A stretch of 64,000 bases of DNA from Terebella lapidaria (Eukaryota; Annelida; Polychaeta; Terebellida; Terebellidae). Location of the stretch: assembly GCA_949152475.1 (NCBI GenBank), contig OX424567.1, positions 18,749,402 through 18,813,401 of the forward strand, read 5' to 3'. This document shows, one piece after another, positions 9,925 through 20,837 of this stretch; position 1 is the stretch's first letter, and every line of letters starts with the position of its first letter. The notes under the pieces were generated by a model. The model had not been told where the DNA came from. It saw only the letters and a program-made list of their open reading frames with translations, and ran no database searches. The translations under genes were made by a program, and so were the position numbers.

Positions 9925-10450
9925 GTGGCTGAGGCTGATGCTGAGGCTGCCAAACCTGAGGCTGTGACTGCCAAGATTGAGACTGTGGCTGTGGCTGTCT
10001 CTGTGGCTGTGGCTGCCAAAGCTGAGGCTGAGGTTGTGGCTGTGGCTGCCAAGCCGGAGGCTGTGGCTGATGCTGCCAAGATTGAGGCTGAGGCTGAGGC
10101 TGAGGCTGCAATGGATAATCCATATGGTGCAACTTTTGATGTCTTCTCAGGTCTTGCGGCCAATTATATGTCTTGTGGCAGAGAGCAAAAGAATGCATGT
10201 TGCCTTTTCAACGCCTCTTCTTCAGTGACAGTGTCTAACTGATATCGCCACCTTTTTTTTTCAAAATGATGTCTTCTCTTGCTTGATCAGCAACTTGGCC
10301 TGTTCCACCGTCTGTTGTGTAGGTGAAACCAGTTTCCCTTGAATGGGTTGAGTCTGTTTCTCCTCGATGGGATGACTCTTCTTTTTCTATCTTTTCTTGT
10401 TGATATTTCTTCCACACATCCACTGTGGGAAGGTACGACTCGAGCGGCAT
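9915..10450 (-). pseudogene. Pro/Gln-rich protein with zinc-finger-like N-terminus, virus-like fossil
   Basis: Reading from the promoter side: a short charged start at 10450, then a segment 'CHKTYNWPQDLRRHQKLHH' that resembles the second half of a C2H2 zinc finger, then about 60 residues of PQ repeats coded by a degenerate 6-base CAGCCN-type repeat (9930-10115; GGCTGTGGCTGAG on the plus strand). It leads into the ATPase gene. Function unknown. The 91-codon Ala/Ser-rich and the plus-strand Ala/Glu-rich frames over the same repeat are shadows. More than one frame is involved, so I treat it as a broken or frame-ambiguous fossil part. Confidence 0.5.
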
Positions 10451-10500
10451 GTTGATGCTTTGACGTCCAAAAGTGAATGAGGAAAAAACTCAGTGCAAAG

Positions 10501-10512
10501 ACTTATATAGTT
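10501..10512 (-). promoter_or_regulatory. TATA-box candidate for the leftward genes
   Basis: On the minus strand the sequence CTATATAAGT lies about 50-60 bases before the first ATG (10450-10448). It sits just inside the five-copy CRE/CCAAT array, the expected order for an RNA polymerase II promoter. Confidence 0.5.
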
Positions 10513-10534
10513 TTCTCCTTCGAAATTCTCGATT

Positions 10535-10925
10535 CTCATTGGTTCCCTCGAATAGGGGATGCTGATGACGTCGTTTACTGAGCGTGGGAGACTTGTCTGA
10601 ACACGTACGAATTCCAGGGCTCCTATTGGTCCGTTCAAATAGGGGACGCCAGTGACGTCATTTAACGAACGTGGGGGACTTGTCTGAACCTGTACGAATC
10701 CCAAGGCTCTTATTGGTCCATTCAAATAGGGGGATGCCAGTGACGTCATTTAACGAGCGTGGAGAATGAGTTGCACCTGTCTTGTTTCTGGGGCTCCGAT
10801 TGGTCGGTTCATAAAGGGGACGCTAGTGACGTCATTTAACAAGCGTGGGGGACTGAGGAACCTGTACGAATACCGGGGCTCCTATTGGTCGGTTCATATA
10901 GGGAACGACGGTGACGTCATAATTA
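10535..10925. promoter_or_regulatory. Five tandem ~86-bp units, each with a CCAAT box and a CRE-like site
   Basis: ATTGG (inverted CCAAT) occurs at 10538, 10625, 10711, 10799 and 10884, and TGACGTCA or TGACGTCG follows each by 28-30 bases (about 10566, 10653, 10741, 10827, 10911). Spacing is 85-88 bases. Other shared phrases are GGGGACG and AACGAGCGTGGGGGACT. The array lies directly upstream of the leftward genes, so it looks like an enhancer/promoter, or an origin-like iteron set. Confidence 0.75.
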
Positions 10926-11419
10926 CCTAGCTTATTTTGCGACCACCTATTACTTAATCACCTATTACATGACTTATCACATACCCAACTATAACCAACC
11001 AGACCACATGACCTTGTCATAATCCCATTGCATCACCTAGGCCTATTACATCACCTATTAAGCCACTTATCACCTATTAAGTCACTTATTCCATCTGGTG
11101 CATCGCATAACCTATTGCATAACCCATTATGTCCTATGCCCACATCCAGGCCTATTATGTGCTCCATAACCATCTATTACGTCATATAGACACTGTATAA
11201 CCACCTATTACGTGACATAGCCAACCATTGACAGCACATATTACATTATATGAGCACCTATTACGCCTCATAATTACCTAATCACCTGTTTTATAACCAC
11301 GGAAACCACGTGACCTATAACCACAAAAACCACGTGACATATAACCACCGAAACCGGAAGTGACGTCATATAACCATGGGTTTTTCAAAAAAAAAAAACC
11401 CTCAAACGACCGTCCTTGC
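10926..11419. repeat. Degenerate 'CACCTATTACGTCA' repeats and right terminal inverted repeat
   Basis: Between 10926 and 11290 the phrase (A)CCTATTACNTCA recurs a dozen times at irregular spacing. From about 11290 it passes into 'TATAACCAC-GAAACCACGTGAC' repeats, and then the right terminal repeat (to 11419), which pairs with 7295-7400. No coding sequence seen. Confidence 0.6.
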
Positions 11420-13954
11420 TCCTACATGAGACTCTACACAAATCAGGACAAAGCATACCTGACATCAGCACACGACATTCCCCTCACTATCCCTCGCCCT
11501 CACAAAAGAGCGCTGTTCCCGCCTTACACCTGTTTACTAGATCTGAGTTTTTCACAGGGAGTGGACGTGTTCCCTCTGGCCGTGATCACATAGTGATTTG
11601 ATAAAAGACAGAGTTTTTTCCCATATGTGTTTAGATATATCGGTACGATGCTTGTCTAACGAAATAATACGAGTGAGTACCATACCCCGATTTTTCTAAC
11701 GTCTTTGGATACTTTTGCGATGCTAAATGGTATATAATATTGTTCTATAACTTGGCATACTTCACCTGGGATTCAAACGGCAATTTTCTACCGAATTTCA
11801 GACTTTTATTGCGAAAATTTAGAAAGTTAGCAATCTACTCCAATGTTAAATTTAGCCCTGTCATTCAATTTTTGGGTCCGCACACAATTTTGTGCATTTG
11901 CACGGCTTTGTAACTGAGCAATCTTTCGAAATCAACGTGTTTGTCTAGAATACACCCCATTGTGTCTTCTTGTCCAAAATTACAGTTATACTTCAAATAC
12001 CGATTAATGTAAACAAGACCAAATCCTCTATTATGGTCAGATTCTCGAGATAGAGGGCGGTGGTTTTTTGCATTTGACTCCTCATAATGTGCTTCTCCTC
12101 GTGTGTGTTATGTGCGGGTTTCGTTGCCCTTGAACCGTTGGCCCAAATGGGACTTTCCTGTGCTGAATTCCTTTGTGCTTTGTGAAGGGACACAATGTTC
12201 CTGGTGTCTCACTCGATGTTGAGATTGGATATTAGGAATCAGTTGTGGACATAGGGGTGGTGATATATATGATGAGTGTTCTCGTGGCCGTTACTTTGGC
12301 CTCTGATCTCGTTTTCAAGGTTAGAAAACAAAATTGTTATATATTAAAGTATAAAACATATACCATTATTGTCCTTTAACCTATCTCGGCCTTTGGGCTG
12401 TTTTTTTCTGTTTCTATATAAGGGTGATTCAGGTTCAGATGTCGGATGTGAAAAGGGATTACCTATCCAAATTACAGATTAGATCTGTATCAGTTCTCAG
12501 AATAATGAACAGAGTAAATAGATTTATCTACATAACTCTGAATTTGAAAATATTTTTGACATTAGAGGGTTGGGGGCGTCTATGTGCTGACTTTTTTATG
12601 GAGGGTTCATGCCAACCTATCGACGCTCGTTTTGGCATATAAACGTTTAGACTCCTACTTCAAATGAGAATTTTCTTCATCCTTGACATAAAATCTCTCG
12701 AATTGATGGGAAACTTTGACTATTCGACAGATATATTAGGCATGAATCGATGCGTTCCCAGAATGCAAAGCAAATTCTACAACAATCACGCGTATTTTGG
12801 AACACAATTTTCTGTTCAGCAATTCGTGCATGCATACATGCATGTGGGCATCTGCGTGTGGGCATCTTTGGCGTTATGAAGTAAACACAACGATTCGTCT
12901 GCAATGCCACGGCTACATTTACCGTAATTTGACGTATTTCATCACATGACAATTGAGCTGGTGTTCCATGCTGGGTTGCGAAGCCTTTTTATTTTAAACT
13001 GGTCTTTTAATTTGCCCAGTAAAGGCATGTGATAGGCTATATTTGATATCAGATGCAGATATTCCTCATAGTTTCCAATGTTTTAGGGATATCTTAATGA
13101 GGTTCCAAATCATTTTAGCAGGCGTATCTGTTCCAATGATCGATTTCAAAATAAATGTTTACTCATTAGGAATATGAATGAAGTAGGCCATATTTTTCAT
13201 CCTAATATACGGAAATGAATTGGAATCATGTAGGGGGAGGAAATGATAGCTTCTGGGTTTTTTTTGGGGGGGGGGGGGGGGTGGGTGGGGAGGAAAGAGG
13301 GTAACGTTGTGTAAGATACATTCAGCTGTTGTGGTGCTGATGACGTGCTCGAGCTCTAATGTCGTCTCCCGCAGTTAGCTGTATTTTCTTGTTACATATT
13401 CGAATACGAATATACTTTATACCATTTCAATATATAAGTATACATGTTATTCGAGGAAGTGAAGTCATGTCCATTGTGTTTACGTGTAGTAAACTTTCGA
13501 ACTTCAGTGTGCGCCTGTACGATGTCGGTCCTGTACATCTTATCCATACAACGTTTTTTTTCTTGACTATGCCATACAATTGTTTGATGTTGAATTAATA
13601 GCAGGCTTAGGCCCTCTCTATTGTGTGAACATCTGGGGAACATCCATAATTCACAACTCATTAATCCCCCCCCCCCTCGAGTAATATAGGTATTTCTTTT
13701 AGAAAAAAATCGATCAATCCAATCATGATCTTGTCAATAATTGAACAACTTGGAATCTGGACCTATGTACTTGATTTCCCCTTATACAGTTATTATCATT
13801 ACGCTGTGGTCTTGGGTTTGAACATTGTACATAACTTACACTAAGGTTCTTGGAGTTAATTACAATAATTCGGATTTAACGTACAATTGTATATTTAGTA
13901 TTGTAACTTTCTTCGAATAAAACTGGTGTTCTAGAGGACTTAAACTGCTATGGA
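11420..13954. other. Gene-free stretch with one dispersed-repeat relic
   Basis: No gene supported on either strand. 12090-12330 contains 'GGTTTCGTTGCCCTTGAA', 'GGCCCAAATGGGACTTTCC' and a CTTGAA-type tail, the reverse complement of the long satellite unit at 16800-17780 and parallel to 59560-59780; it is a single relic of that family. A G-run lies at about 13267-13282. The rest is AT-rich. Confidence 0.55.
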
Positions 13955-13964
13955 TTTGCGATTG

Positions 13965-14280
13965 TGGCACCGCTAAATGTAACACCTACCCCAAATGTAG
14001 TAAGGTCCCCTATATGTCATAACACAGGAACCCCAAATGTCATAAGGTCCCCTAAATGTCATAAAGGTCCCCTAAACGTGTGTGGCACCGTTAAATGTAA
14101 CACCTACCCCAAATGTAGTAAGGTCCCCTATATGTCAGAACACAGGAACCCCAAATGGGACAAAGTCCCCTAAATGTCATAAAGGTCCCCTAAATGTGAC
14201 ACATCACCATACCCTAAATGTCATAAATTTGAGGCCCCCTAAATGTAACATACATGCCTACCCTAAATGTCATAACACAA
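13965..14280. repeat. Terminal minisatellite (CCCCTAAATGTCATAAGGT units), left copy
   Basis: Irregular 18-20-base units built on CCCCNAATGT(C/A)(A/G)TAAGGT, with a roughly 120-base block repeated (13965-14085 and 14086-14200). The inverted counterpart is at 18690-18885. The open frames here ('NVTPTPNVVRSPIC') are translations of the repeat. Confidence 0.8.
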
Positions 14281-15229
14281 TTGAAAACATTCTGAACCAT
14301 AAATCAAACATACTCGACCATTTGTCCATTGCTTTTTATTTGAAGGATGTTAAAAATATGCTCTTCGGATACAATACGACTATGTATTTGACTGATAAAA
14401 TATTGACAGCATGATTAAAATAGTGAGTAATCAAATAAATACTTTATCCGACTGGTTCAAAGCAACTAAATTATCATTGAACACAACTAAAACTACTATT
14501 TATACTACTTAGCAATACATGCGGGTGTTGAGGCCCCTGTAATTATTTATAATAGCATTATTATCCTATCCATTACCTCTATAACACTACACGGGTAACC
14601 CCAACAGCCCACTCAAAGCAACTGCCTTCGAATGTATGCAATTTTTATTTTCAAAACTAAATTTCATTGAAAATCGTCTAATACAATACAACAAAACATG
14701 TACACATTAGTTTTGACGATTACAGTCCATCGGAGTTGTCTTTACATTCGTTTTACCACACATTTTATGCCAGTTTTGTGTAGAAACAAACAAAGTGTAT
14801 CCATCGAACCCGAATGTAAACAAATGCTCAGATTGCCCTTAAAAGTCCACATCGAGTACATTTTCCAGTTTTTATCTGTATATATGGTGTAGTTATGAGA
14901 AAATAATCAGTGATATACGGTGGTGTGCGTGGAATTGTCAGTCCATCTTGCACATTTATGCTTTGTTTACATCTGCATGTGATGGATGCAGTTCCTGTAT
15001 TTACGTATGAACCGCCTGTTCAAATGAGGAAAATTGCGCAAAAGACTGGGTTGCAGACAATGCATTTGATGTGAGTACGTCTCATTGAGTTAATTTCACA
15101 TGTTTATTGTGAAATATAGTTTTCAAAATATATTGCCTATTTTTGAAGATAGTTGCTTTAAAATAGGCGCTCCCCCATGGAGAAACCTCCCCATGGGGAA
15201 GAATAAAGAATGACTCATCCAGGGCTGTG

Positions 15230-16770
15230 ATATGTCTATTTCTATATGTCCACAATTGATTGATAAGCTGTAAAGTCAATAAAAAGCGAGATATTAGCCA
15301 TTTCGTTCACTGACCTTGAAAATGATGTCAAAGGTCAAATTCAATGTCATAGCAATATTCAGCATATATCATTTTCTATATGTTCATAATTGATTCCTAA
15401 GCTGTAAAGTCGATAATAAGCAAGATATTAGCTATTTTGTCCTGCGACCTTGAAAATGAGGTCAAATGTCAAGTTCAAGGTCATGACAATGTTCAAAATG
15501 TATCATTTTCTATATGTTCACAATTGATTGCTAAGCTGTAAAGTCGATAAAAACCGAGATATTAGTCATTTTGTCCTGTGATCCTGAAAATGAGGTCCAA
15601 GGTCAAATTCAATATCATGGCAATAATCTGCATATATCATTTCCTATATGTCCACAATTGATTCCTAAGCTGTAAAGTCAATAATAGGCAAGATATTAGC
15701 CATTTTGTGCTCTGACCTGGTAACTGAGGTCAGAGGTCAAATTCAAGGTCACGATAATATGCAGCATATTCAACGTCATCAGAATATTCAACATATATCA
15801 TGTCCTATATGTCTACAATTGATTCATAAGCTGTAAAGTCGATAATAAGCGCGATATTATACATTTGTGCTCTGACCTTGAAACCGAGGTCAGAGGTCAA
15901 ATTCAAGATCACGAGAATATTCAGCATATATCATTTCCTTTATGTCCACAATTGATCCCTAAGCTGTAAAATCGATAATAAGTGAGATATTAGCCATTTT
16001 GTTCTGTGACCTTAAAAATGAGGTCAAAGGTCAAATTCACGGTCATCAGAATATTTGGCATATATCATTTTCTATATGTCCATAATTGATTCCTAAGCTG
16101 TAAAGTCAATAATAAGTGATATATTAGCCATTTTGTCCTGTGACCTTGAAAATGAGGTCAAAGGCCAAATTCACGGTCATCAGAATATTCAGCATATATC
16201 ATTTCCTACATGTCCACAATTGATCCCTAATCTGTAAAATCGATAATAAGTGAGATATTAGCCATTTTGTCCTGTGACCTTGAAATTGAGGTCAAAGGTC
16301 AAATTCAAGATTATCGGAATATTCGGCATATATCATTTCCTATATGTCCACAATTGATTCCTAAGCTGTAAAGTCGATAATAAGCGAGATATTAGACATT
16401 TTGTGCTCTGACCTTGAAACCGAGGTCAAAGGTCAAATTCAAGGTCACGAGAATATTCAGCATATATCATATCATTCCTTTAAGTCCACAATTGATCCCT
16501 AAGCTGTAAAATCGATAATAAGTGAGATATTAGCCATTTTGTCATGTGACCTTGAAAATGAGGTCAAAGGTCAAGTTCAAGGTCATCAGAATTTTCGGCA
16601 TATATCATTTATTATATGTCCACAATTGATTCCTAAGCAGTAAAGTCGATAGTAAGCGAGATATTAGCCATTTTGTGCTCTGACATTGAAACCGAAGTCA
16701 GACGTCAACTTCAAGGTCACAAGAATATTTGGCATATATCATTTCCTATATGTCCACAATTGATTCCTAG
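15230..16770. repeat. ~135-bp satellite, 12 units, rich in AGGTCA half-sites
   Basis: The landmark 'TAAGCTGTAAAGTCGAT' or a close variant recurs at about 15264, 15398, 15533, 15667, 15825, 15959, 16096, 16231, 16363, 16498, 16636 and, diverged, 16769. One interval is longer by about 24 bases. Each unit holds 'TGACCTTGAAA', then 'GAGGTCAAAGGTCAAATTC', then 'AAGGTCA'. Perfect AGGTCANAGGTCA occurs at 15727, 15887, 16021, 16289, 16423 and 16561 in this block. Confidence 0.9.
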
Positions 16771-17800
16771 TCTCTAATCTCAATATTAAATGAGAGATTA
16801 GGCTTAATGTGTCCCATTATAAAGCATAGGAGAATTTAACATGGAAAGTCCCATTTGGGCTGTGTTTGGGCCCAAAATGGCCCACTTCGAGCGATTTAAG
16901 GGCAACGAAATTTATACATGTCACAGGAGTACATAAGAAGAGTGTTATGCATCAATAAGAAAACCAGTTACTGAACAGATTTTGAGAAAACGACCATCAA
17001 ATCCAAAACTGGCCATTTTTCGACTAAAATGGCCGCTCTGACCTTGAATCCGAGGTCCGAGGTAAAATTCAAGGTCACGAGAATATTCAGCATATATCAT
17101 TTCCTATATGTCCACAATTGATTCCTAGTCTCTAATCTCACTATTAAGTGAGATGTTGGGCTTAATGTGTCCCATTATAAAGCATAGGAGAATTTAACAC
17201 GGGAAAGTCCCAGTTGGGGTGAGTTTGGGCCCAAATGGCCCACTTCGAGCGATTCAAGGGCAACGAAATTTATACATGTCACAGGGGTACTGTAACATAT
17301 GAGGAGTGTTATGCATCAATAAGAAAAAAGTTACTGATAAGATTTTGAGAAAACGACCGTCAAAGTCCAAAATTGGCCATTTTTCGACGGAAACGGCCAC
17401 TCTGACCTTGAAACCGAGGTCAGAGGTCAAATTCAAGGTCACGAGAATATTCAACATATATCATTTCCTATATGTCCACAATTGATTCTTAGTCTCTAAT
17501 CTCAATTTTATGTGAGATATTAGGCTTAATGTGTCTCATTATAAAGTATAGGAGAATTTAACATGGAAAGTCCTATTTGGGCCGAGTTTGGGCCCAAAAT
17601 GGCCCACTTCGAGCGATTCAAGGGCAACAAAATTCATACATGTCACAAGGGTACATAGGAGGAGTGTTATGCATCAATAAGAAAAATAGTTACTGATAAG
17701 ATTTTGAGAAAATGACCGACAAAGTCCAATATTGGCCATTTTTCGACGAAAACGGCCGCCATTTTGAAAAAAAATGCGAAAATAAAAAAAATAAAAAATA
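16771..17800. repeat. ~360-bp long-unit extension of the satellite, three copies
   Basis: From 16769 each unit gains about 225 bases beginning 'TTAGGCTTAATGTGTCCCAT' and containing 'GGGCCCAAAATGGCCCACTT', 'GGGCAACGAAATTTATACAT' and 'GGCCATTTTTCGAC'. Copies start near 16769, 17128 and 17487; the last ends in an A-rich stretch at about 17770-17800. The extra block also occurs as single relics at 12090-12330 and 59560-59780. A seventh perfect AGGTCANAGGTCA lies at 17417. Confidence 0.85.
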
Positions 17801-18689
17801 CCTCCCTCTCGAAAGATTAAAGGCATGTCCGGTTAAAGCGGACATTTACTAGTCTAATTCCACAGGAAAACATTGGAAAACATACAAGATAGTGGACTTA
17901 TCGTCATTTCCAGGGAGTGTTTCAGCAGAAAGATACGATAATGTTTGGTCGAACATCACAAATATCATCTATCATTACCGATAAATAATTACAAAACAAT
18001 ACTCATCTAAGGACATACATCACAACTAATGCAAATAGACGACAGCACAAGTATAATGTTCATTATGATAAAAAAAATATGATCCATTAGCTCCGGTAAC
18101 CTAAAAACTGGAAAATGTACTCGATGTGGACTTTTAAGGGCAATCTGAGCATTTGTTTGTTTATAAACAAAACTGGCAAAAAAATGTGTGTTAAAACGGA
18201 TGTAAAGACAACTCAGACGGACTGGAATCGTCAAAATCAATGTGTACATGTTTTGTTGTATTGTATTAGACGATTTTCAATAAAATTTAGTTTTGAAAAT
18301 AAAAATTGCATACATTCGAAGGCAGTTGCTTTGAGTAGGCTGTTGGGGTCACCCGTGTAGTATATTATAGAGGTCATGTATTGGACAATAATGCTATTAT
18401 AAATAATTATAGGGGCATCAACACCCGCATGTATTGCTAAGTAGTATATAATTAGTTTCAGTTGTGTTCAATGATAACCTAGTTGCTTTGAACCAGTCGG
18501 ATGAGGTATTTAATTGATTACTCAGTATATTAGTCATACAGTCAATATTTTATCAGTCAAATATATATTCGTATTGTATCCGAAGAGCATATTTTTAACA
18601 TCCTTCAAATAAACAGCAATGGACAAATGGTTGACAAGTGGTCGAATATGTTTGATTTATGGTTCAGAATGTTTTCAATTGTGTTATGA

Positions 18690-18885
18690 CATTTAGGGTA
18701 GGCATGTATGTTACATTTAGGGGGCCTCAAATTTATGACATTTAGGGTATGATGATGTGTCGTATTTAGGGGACCTTTATGACATTTAGGGGACCTTATG
18801 GCATTTGGGGTTCCTGTGTTCTGACATATAGGGGACCTTACTACATTTGGGGTGGGTGTTACATTTACCGGTGCCACATGCGATC
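18690..18885. repeat. Terminal minisatellite, right inverted copy
   Basis: Reverse complement of the left terminal minisatellite (units of ACATTTAGGGGACCTTATG). It ends with 'GGTGCCACATGCGATCGC', mirroring 'GCGATTGTGGCACC' at the left end. Confidence 0.8.
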
Positions 18886-19199
18886 GCTGGGGCAAATCTG
18901 GGAATAATACCTTTTTGACGGTAATTCGGAGTCGAGTTACCCTTGTGTGTTTTTCATTGGTGTTTTTTTTCTTCCTATCTTTTTTTGTATATACCCCACT
19001 AATGAAACAGTGTTCTAGATGACATATTATACGATGGATATGTGATCGCTGGCGCTTATCTGAAAATGTCACTTTTGATGGCAAATTTGGCCATTTATAG
19101 ATACCATTGGAAAAGACCGTCTTTGAAAAAAAGAGTGTGTAGAGGCCTTAGAACACTATCGGTTTGCGATAACTGGCAAACATTCGGAAATGTTGTCCT

Positions 19200-19395
19200 T
19201 TTCACAGTAACATTGTGGATATGTGATTGTTCTCTTGGTTTGGACTCTGAGCCCAATGACATTATGGATCTGTAATCGTTGCCTTGGTTTGGACTCTAGC
19301 CCAATGACATTACGGATTTGTAATCGTAGTCTTGGTTTGGACTCTGAGCCTAATGACATTATGGATTTGTAATCGTTGCCTTGGTTTGGAAATAT
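19200..19395. repeat. ~57-bp tandem repeat, about 3.4 units
   Basis: The unit reads roughly 'ATGACATTATGGATTTGTAA' followed by TCGTTGCCTTGGTTTGGACT and CTGAGCCCA. Copies begin near 19206, 19255, 19304 and 19350. The GGATTTGTAATCG core resembles the flank just outside the palindromic element (about 13950 and 19032), so it may be related to its target or ends. Confidence 0.7.
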
Positions 19396-19699
19396 CTTTT
19401 TCGTAGAATGAGCACAACCTAATAAATAATACTATTTGTAATAAAATAAGAAAGGTAGAAATATTGTTACACCATGTATATGCTATCGCGAACGCAAGCT
19501 CAAATATTTTCATTCGACAATAGTTCTGAGTTCCACATTACATTACCGACTTGTACTCGTTACAATGTTTGAGAAAATCATCGACTTTTTCAGTTACAAA
19601 GTAAAAATACGATGCAATAGGTACACATCAACGAATAGAACTTGTTTCTCGCGTAGGACTCCCAATACCTAATGTAAATATAGAAATATTTCATGTGTA

Positions 19700-20080
19700 T
19701 ATGTATTGTTATGTACGCACGATATGTATATTTATTCTGGCAGAGCTCCGTTGATCTCGGTTTCTTTAGGAAACGGTCCTTTTTGTTTGCAAGTTTTTGC
19801 TTTTGGGTGTTAGCTCGTCTTCTTTATTCCATTTTTGTTCTTTGTAAATGTCGACAGTTAGAATATGCAGTGCAAACGTGCGTGGTATAAACGAGGATTT
19901 GAAGAGGCGCGATGTGTTCGATTATTTATCCAAACTAAACTTTAACATTTTTTGTATTCAAGATATACACTGCAGTTCCAAGCAAGAAATTAAATTTAAA
20001 AGGGATTGGGATGGGGAAATGTTGATAGCTAATGGGAGTTCTAATTCTAGAGGAGTAGCCATCATATTCAAACAAAGCTT
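19700..20080 (+). pseudogene. L1/Tx1-like LINE endonuclease, N-terminal fragment
   Basis: The frame starting at 19848 reads 'VRICSANVRGINEDLKRRDV', 'FDYLSKLNFNIFCIQDIHC' and 'NSRGVAIIFKQSF'. This is the start of an EEP-type endonuclease in the style of L1/Tx1 ORF2 (N in 'SANVRG', E-position in the 'CIQDIH' motif replaced by Asp, as in the Tx1-like 'LQDTH' group). Similarity ends at about 20075. The rest of the nuclease and all of the RT are missing. A LINE fragment that keeps the 5' part and lacks the 3' part is unusual, since LINE insertions normally lose the 5' end; a later deletion or rearrangement is likely. Confidence 0.7.
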
Positions 20081-20837
20081 CACAACCCCATCCAGTCTAT
20101 GTCTCAAAGCAACAATGTCTCTGTCAAAAACAGGCGTCAACTGCTGACACCATTTCAGCAATCATACGTACCCTCAGCTTCGACTGATCCAGCCAGTATG
20201 ATAATACCTGTATGAAAAAGAGAAACATTGTCAACATTGTATGATACCATGTACATATGTTTATGTATGAACCGGTTATGAACGATAACTCAATTCACAC
20301 CAAAACTCTTGACGCTCTTGAAGGGAATGAGTATGTCACCCAAAGATAATACAAAACGCAGTAAAAACATATGGTTCAAAACATATGATGAATTGTGCTT
20401 CTAACATCCCAACTCCTTTCCTAATACAGTTGCATCCAAGTTGGTAGAGTAGTTGTCCATGTCGTCTAATATATAGGTCACAGTTTTTGTTAAACGAAAT
20501 GCCAACTATTATGGGTATTTTTGCAAATGACATTCGACATGTTGAATCATGTGGTAAATTCTGACGTTTTCTGCCTCATTATGCCGACGTATCTTATTGA
20601 CGAGAAACCTACCTTCCAAAGAAGTTTTCATAACTTTTTATGGAACATATAATGTACAGGCGTGGATTCTGAGCATTCAACAGTACCACTCCGTGTTAAA
20701 TTCACAATTCATTCAAGTGTGCCTCATAGCTACTTAAACTGCATATCATATGCAATCTTAACCCTTACAAATCTCTTTACAATTCCCACCCTTATATTTC
20801 TCACAATATTATCCCGTCTGAGTCTGGTATATAATAT
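20081..20837. other. Gene-free stretch before the LTR element
   Basis: AT-rich, no supported gene, RNA or repeat structure seen on either strand. Confidence 0.5.

Larger units (their letters stand above)
7295..11419. mobile_element. Virus-like fossil element with packaging ATPase (Polinton/adintovirus-like, reduced)
   Basis: About 4.1 kb bounded by imperfect terminal inverted repeats: 7295-7400 matches the reverse complement of about 11300-11419, including the shared outer 'GCAAGGA', a T-run followed by GAAAAA, 'CATGGTTAT', and 'TGACGTCACTT'. All candidate genes read leftwards from a repeat array at 10535-10925. Parts seen: a helical repeat protein, a packaging ATPase and a Pro/Gln-rich protein with a zinc-finger-like start. 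I see no DNA polymerase, integrase, protease or capsid, so it is either a reduced non-autonomous derivative or a poorly known small family. It looks nearly whole for its size, with perhaps one to three breaks. Age cannot be judged from one copy. Confidence 0.55.
13955..18890. mobile_element. Palindromic element with ~0.8-0.9 kb inverted arms around a satellite
   Basis: 13965-14877 and 18102-18885 are inverted copies of each other along their length: 'GTGGCACCG-TAAATGTAACACC' at the outer ends, the shared 'CAACACCCGCATGTATTGC' middle, and 'CGAGTACATTTTCCAGTTTT' at the inner ends. The left arm is about 120 bases longer because its terminal minisatellite has an extra block. The interior holds the AGGTCA satellite. 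There is no coding capacity. It may be a giant MITE or foldback element, or an inverted duplication. Left and right flanks share weak similarity ('GTGTTCTAGA-GAC' then 'ATGGAT-TG-GAT'). Confidence 0.75.

Noticed and set aside
9901-10242. Plus-strand Ala/Glu/Val-rich frame and minus-strand Ala/Ser-rich frame
   Set aside because: Shadows of the degenerate 6-bp repeat that codes the PQ stretch on the minus strand.
13964-14414. Plus-strand frames 'NVTPTPNVVRSPIC...' and the inverted counterpart at 18605-19084
   Set aside because: Translations of the terminal minisatellite, mirrored because the arms are inverted.
15230-17800. CRISPR-like repeat array
   Set aside because: Units are 135-360 bp with no unique spacers, and the context is a eukaryotic genome; this is a satellite.
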